From Nonomuraea sp. SYSU D8015 (GTDB taxonomy: Bacteria; Actinomycetota; Actinomycetes; Streptosporangiales; Streptosporangiaceae), in assembly GCF_008065375.1 (NCBI RefSeq), contig NZ_VJYI01000010.1:1-64000 (forward strand): a DNA stretch of 64,000 nucleotides, read 5' to 3'. How positions within the stretch are numbered: position 1 is the first letter of the stretch; every line of letters starts with the position of its first letter. The notes beneath the pieces were generated by a model. That model searched no databases. It saw only the letters and a program-made list of their open reading frames with translations, and had not been told where the DNA came from. Positions 61,582 to 64,000 of the stretch are shown here, in pieces. A program made the translations under genes and the position numbers.

Positions 61582-62403
61582 TCACCGCAGGCCGGCGAAC
61601 AGGTCGTCCTCGTGGGCGGGGGCGTCGACCTTGCACAGCACCCGCTCGAACGCCTCGTGCGAGAACGCCTGCTGCTGCGCCTCCTCCGGCATGCGCAGCA
61701 GGAAGATGCTGTCGCCCTGGCTCTGGTGGGCCTTGAGGGCCTTGAGCTTGCGCTCGGTGTAGGGGGCGACGTCGACGACGCTCGTGACGCGCTCGTCGGG
61801 GGTGCCGAAGTCGTCGGAGGGCTCGAAGTCGCCGAGGTCGACCCCGTGCTCGCGCATCAGCTCGAACATCTGCTTGATCGCGGCCCGGGGGATGGCCGTG
61901 TAGTAGAACTTGTCCGGAATGCCGGTCGACTCGACCGCCGCCGCCGTGATGCGGTGAGCCTGGACGTGGTCAGGGTGGCCGTAACCGCCGCCGCCCGTCT
62001 CGTCGTACGTCACCACGACCTGCGGGCGGTAGTGCTCCATCAACGCGGCCAGCTTGCCTGCGGCCACCTCGACGGGCACGTTGGCGAACGCGTCAGGGTG
62101 GCTGTTCGCCTCCCAGCCCTCCATGCCCGAGTCGCGGTAGCCGAGCAGCTCCAGGTGGTCGAGGCCCAGGTGGGCGACCGACTCGCGCAGCTCGGCGAGC
62201 CGGCGCTCGGCCACGGCCGCGTCGTCGTGACCCGGCTCGCCCGGCTTGGCGCCGCCTTCGCCGTCACCCTGCTCGCCGTTGGTGCAGGTGACCAGGACGG
62301 TGCGGATGCCCTCCTCGGTGTAGCGGGCCAGGATGCCTCCGGTGCTCAGGCACTCGTCGTCGGGGTGGGCGTGCACGACCATGAGGGTGAGTTGCCGATC
62401 CAT
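61582..62403 (-). CDS. PIG-L (LmbE) family zinc deacetylase
   Basis: A 273-residue PIG-L superfamily hydrolase. The zinc site is VVHAHPDDECLSTGG (HPDD, with another His in GGYGHPDHVQAH), typical of N-acetylglucosaminyl deacetylases such as MshB and mycothiol conjugate amidase Mca. The LVTCTNGEQGD segment and GYRDSGM are also family features. Mycothiol detoxification is likely in an actinomycete, but the exact substrate is not determined. ATG at 62403 starts the conserved part; 62415 is an alternative. Confidence 0.8.
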   Translation of the reverse strand: MDRQLTLMVVHAHPDDECLSTGGILARYTEEGIRTVLVTCTNGEQGDGEGGAKPGEPGHDDAAVAERRLAELRESVAHLGLDHLELLGYRDSGMEGWEANSHPDAFANVPVEVAAGKLAALMEHYRPQVVVTYDETGGGGYGHPDHVQAHRITAAAVESTGIPDKFYYTAIPRAAIKQMFELMREHGVDLGDFEPSDDFGTPDERVTSVVDVAPYTERKLKALKAHQSQGDSIFLLRMPEEAQQQAFSHEAFERVLCKVDAPAHEDDLFAGLR

Positions 62404-62439
62404 GTGCCGAGACATTACCCGCCACCACCGACAGCCCCG

Positions 62440-62532
62440 CCCCGCCCCGGCGCGGCAGCCGGCTCACGGGGCCCGCCCCGGCGCGGCAGCCGGCTCACCG
62501 GGCCCGCCCCGACGGCGCAGCCGGCTCACCGG
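62440..62532. repeat. Three 31-bp tandem repeats upstream of the PIG-L gene
   Basis: A GC-rich unit built around GCGCGGCAGCCGGCTCAC recurs about three times with a 31-bp period. It fills the 5' region of the PIG-L gene and does not code. The remaining part of this 346-base gap carries a recombinase remnant near 62640-62680. Confidence 0.85.
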
Positions 62533-62749
62533 GATCGGAGTCGCGCGACGTCGGGGCCGGGTCGTCGGCGTGAGCCCGCGTGATCCCCGCCAATCGATCG
62601 GGTGGTCGCGCTGAGACTCGGGGATCATCTTCGGGGTGTCTCCGGCGCTTCCCGTATCTGACGGGGCTGGTGGGCGCGGGCATGTCGGCCCTGCCGATGG
62701 CGGTGCGACAGGGCCGGTGGCGGCCTCGAGCAGCGGGTGGCCGGCGCGG

Positions 62750-64000
62750 TCATGAGCCGGGGATGCCCGCGTCGTGCAGGAGATCGGTGACGGTGGCGGC
62801 GCGCAGCATGTTCGGGTGCAGGTGCCGCGCCCGATGCTCGGGGATGCCGCCGGCCAGGGCGGCGTCGGCGAGCGCCCCCTTGAGCCAGTCCTGGTCCAGC
62901 GGGCGGCCGTCGGGCCGCCTGATCAGCGGCTCGCCGGCCGGGCGGCTGGCGCACAGCAGGCGGAGCAGCGGGCGGACCAGAGGCGGGACGCGGAAGGCGG
63001 CCACGTCGTCGCGCCCGCGGTAGAGGGTCACGACGACGGGCTGGCTGCCGGTCCCGTCGGGCACGCCGTGGACGTTCTGCCGGGTCAGGCCCGCCAGCGC
63101 GTCCGCGGAGGCGCCGGTGGATTCCAGCAGCGCGACCGCGGTGGCCTCGGCCGTCCGGCCGTCGGCGGCCAGGCGGGCGACGCCCTGGCGCAGCAGCCGT
63201 CGTTCTTCCCGGGTGAGCGTCCGCGCGGCGTCGGCGCGGCGGACCCTGACCCCCCGCGGGCCCGGGACGGGGTTGTGCCGCACCACGCCGCATTGCCAGG
63301 CGAAGGCGTAGAAGGACAGCAGGGCCGAGCGCTTGCGCGCCACCGTCTTGTCCGCCAGGGGCCTGGCGGGGGTGCGGGGGAGTGCGCCGATGCGGGCGGC
63401 CTCGCAGTAGGCGTCCAGGTGGGATCCGGTGACGGCGAGCAGCTCCAGCGCGGGCTCCTTGCTCCGCAGCCAGCGCAGGAACGACGCGAGGACCTGCAGC
63501 CCGACCTGCCGCGTGGCCGCGGACGGCTTGCCGTGCAGCCAGGCGGCCACCGTGCGCCAGGTCAGCGGGTCCAGCGCGTCCAGCAGGTCGACGTCGGCCC
63601 CGGTCACCTCGCCCCCGTCACGCGGCCGGCGTCGCGGCCGCAGCCCGGCCAGCTGCCCGACGCTGGTCACGCCGCGAGGAGGCGGCGGAACCTGCCCGGC
63701 GCTGCTCACGCCGGCGGCCGACGGCGGAGCCTGCCCGGCGCCGCTGCCATGCCCGGCCGGGGTCCCCTGTCCCGCCGCGCTCACCGGCCCGGCCCCGGTC
63801 GATTCCCCGGTCGCGGCCACGCGCCCTGCCCAGCTCACGGCCCCGCTGGACGTGGACGACGGTAAACGGCGGGCGCCGGCCATGTCCGCGGCATCACCGG
63901 TGTCCGCCGTGCTCGGGACAGCCGCCGGCGGGGCATGGCCGGTGCCCGTCGGCTCTGTGACAGGCGGTGCGTCCTGACCGAGGGCGGGCAGGTCCTCTGG
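62750..64000 (-). pseudogene. Degenerate tyrosine recombinase (partial, runs off right edge)
   Basis: The frame is open to the right edge and so lacks its start. It begins with an Ala/Gly/Pro-rich repeat head (AGQVPPPPRGV, AGQGTPAGHG and others). Residues from ADVDLLDALDPLTW resemble a SAM-like core-binding domain, then LLRQGVARLAADGRTAEATAVALLE leads to the catalytic domain. The first catalytic Arg position reads TGASADALAG instead of TGxRxSE, and the HxxR box is HPNMLRAATVTDLL. A TGA (62752-62750) stops it before the Tyr box. In the same frame beyond the stop, GRADMPAPTSPVRYGKRRRH (Tyr at 62654-62656) still resembles GHADxxTTxRYxxxR. Most likely inactive. Confidence 0.6.

Overview
The window is GC-rich actinomycete chromosome: codon third positions are mostly G or C, GTG and TTG starts are frequent, and gene borders often overlap as ATGA or GTGA. 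The gene content (WYL and LacI regulators, sugar ABC systems without their own ATPase, UvrA-like ATPase, DUF6328 protein, PIG-L deacetylase) fits a large-genome filamentous actinobacterium. Streptosporangiaceae (Nonomuraea-like) is my best inference, not a proven assignment. No rRNA, tRNA or CRISPR array was seen.

Layout. 0-3.4 kb: 5' part of an aldo/keto reductase gene, a nucleoside 2-deoxyribosyltransferase-like gene divergent from a PhyH dioxygenase, an esterase, and a 2-hydroxyacid dehydrogenase. 3.45-8.94 kb: a five-gene NikABCDE-type ABC importer behind a near-perfect Nur (nickel) box. 8.9-13.6 kb: aminoglycoside nucleotidyltransferase-like gene, UvrA-like ATPase, TetR regulator, CBS protein. 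13.7-15.7 kb: KtrAB potassium uptake. 16-18.2 kb: epoxide hydrolase and divergent WYL regulator. 18.2-19.85 kb: NADAR protein, RNA 2'-phosphotransferase and two small unknown genes. 19.9-24.5 kb: RecD2-type helicase, erythromycin-esterase-like protein and acetate kinase. 24.6-28.1 kb: three-subunit molybdenum hydroxylase, whose XdhC-like helper may be the gene at 59.8 kb. 28.4-34.9 kb: DUF6328 membrane protein and a complete Mrp antiporter operon (A, C, D, E, F, G).

35.5-43.5 kb: LacI regulator, sugar-binding lipoprotein and two permeases (AglEFG/MalEFG type), a repeat-filled convergent spacer, then GH32 fructan/sucrose hydrolase with its own LacI gene. 44.4-52.9 kb: a complete four-gene Wadjet (JetABCD) anti-plasmid system. 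52.9-57.9 kb: PfkB sugar kinase divergent from a FrcBCA-type importer plus LacI, with two abutting operators. The Wadjet genes therefore sit between two blocks that together look like fructan cleavage, sugar import and fructose phosphorylation. 58-64 kb: broken secreted RTX-like gene, ECF sigma factor, VOC protein, XdhC-like protein, LD-carboxypeptidase, PIG-L deacetylase and a degenerate tyrosine recombinase running off the edge.

The feature no single gene explains is a recurrent pattern of in-frame, low-complexity tandem repeats (units of about 33-48 bp, multiples of three) inside otherwise conserved proteins: NikD (His-rich, 3 x 42 bp), JetC (3 x 36 bp), GH32 (5 x 48 bp), and weaker versions in a LacI protein, PfkB, the nucleotidyltransferase, NikE and the recombinase. 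Similar minisatellites fill two intergenic regions.
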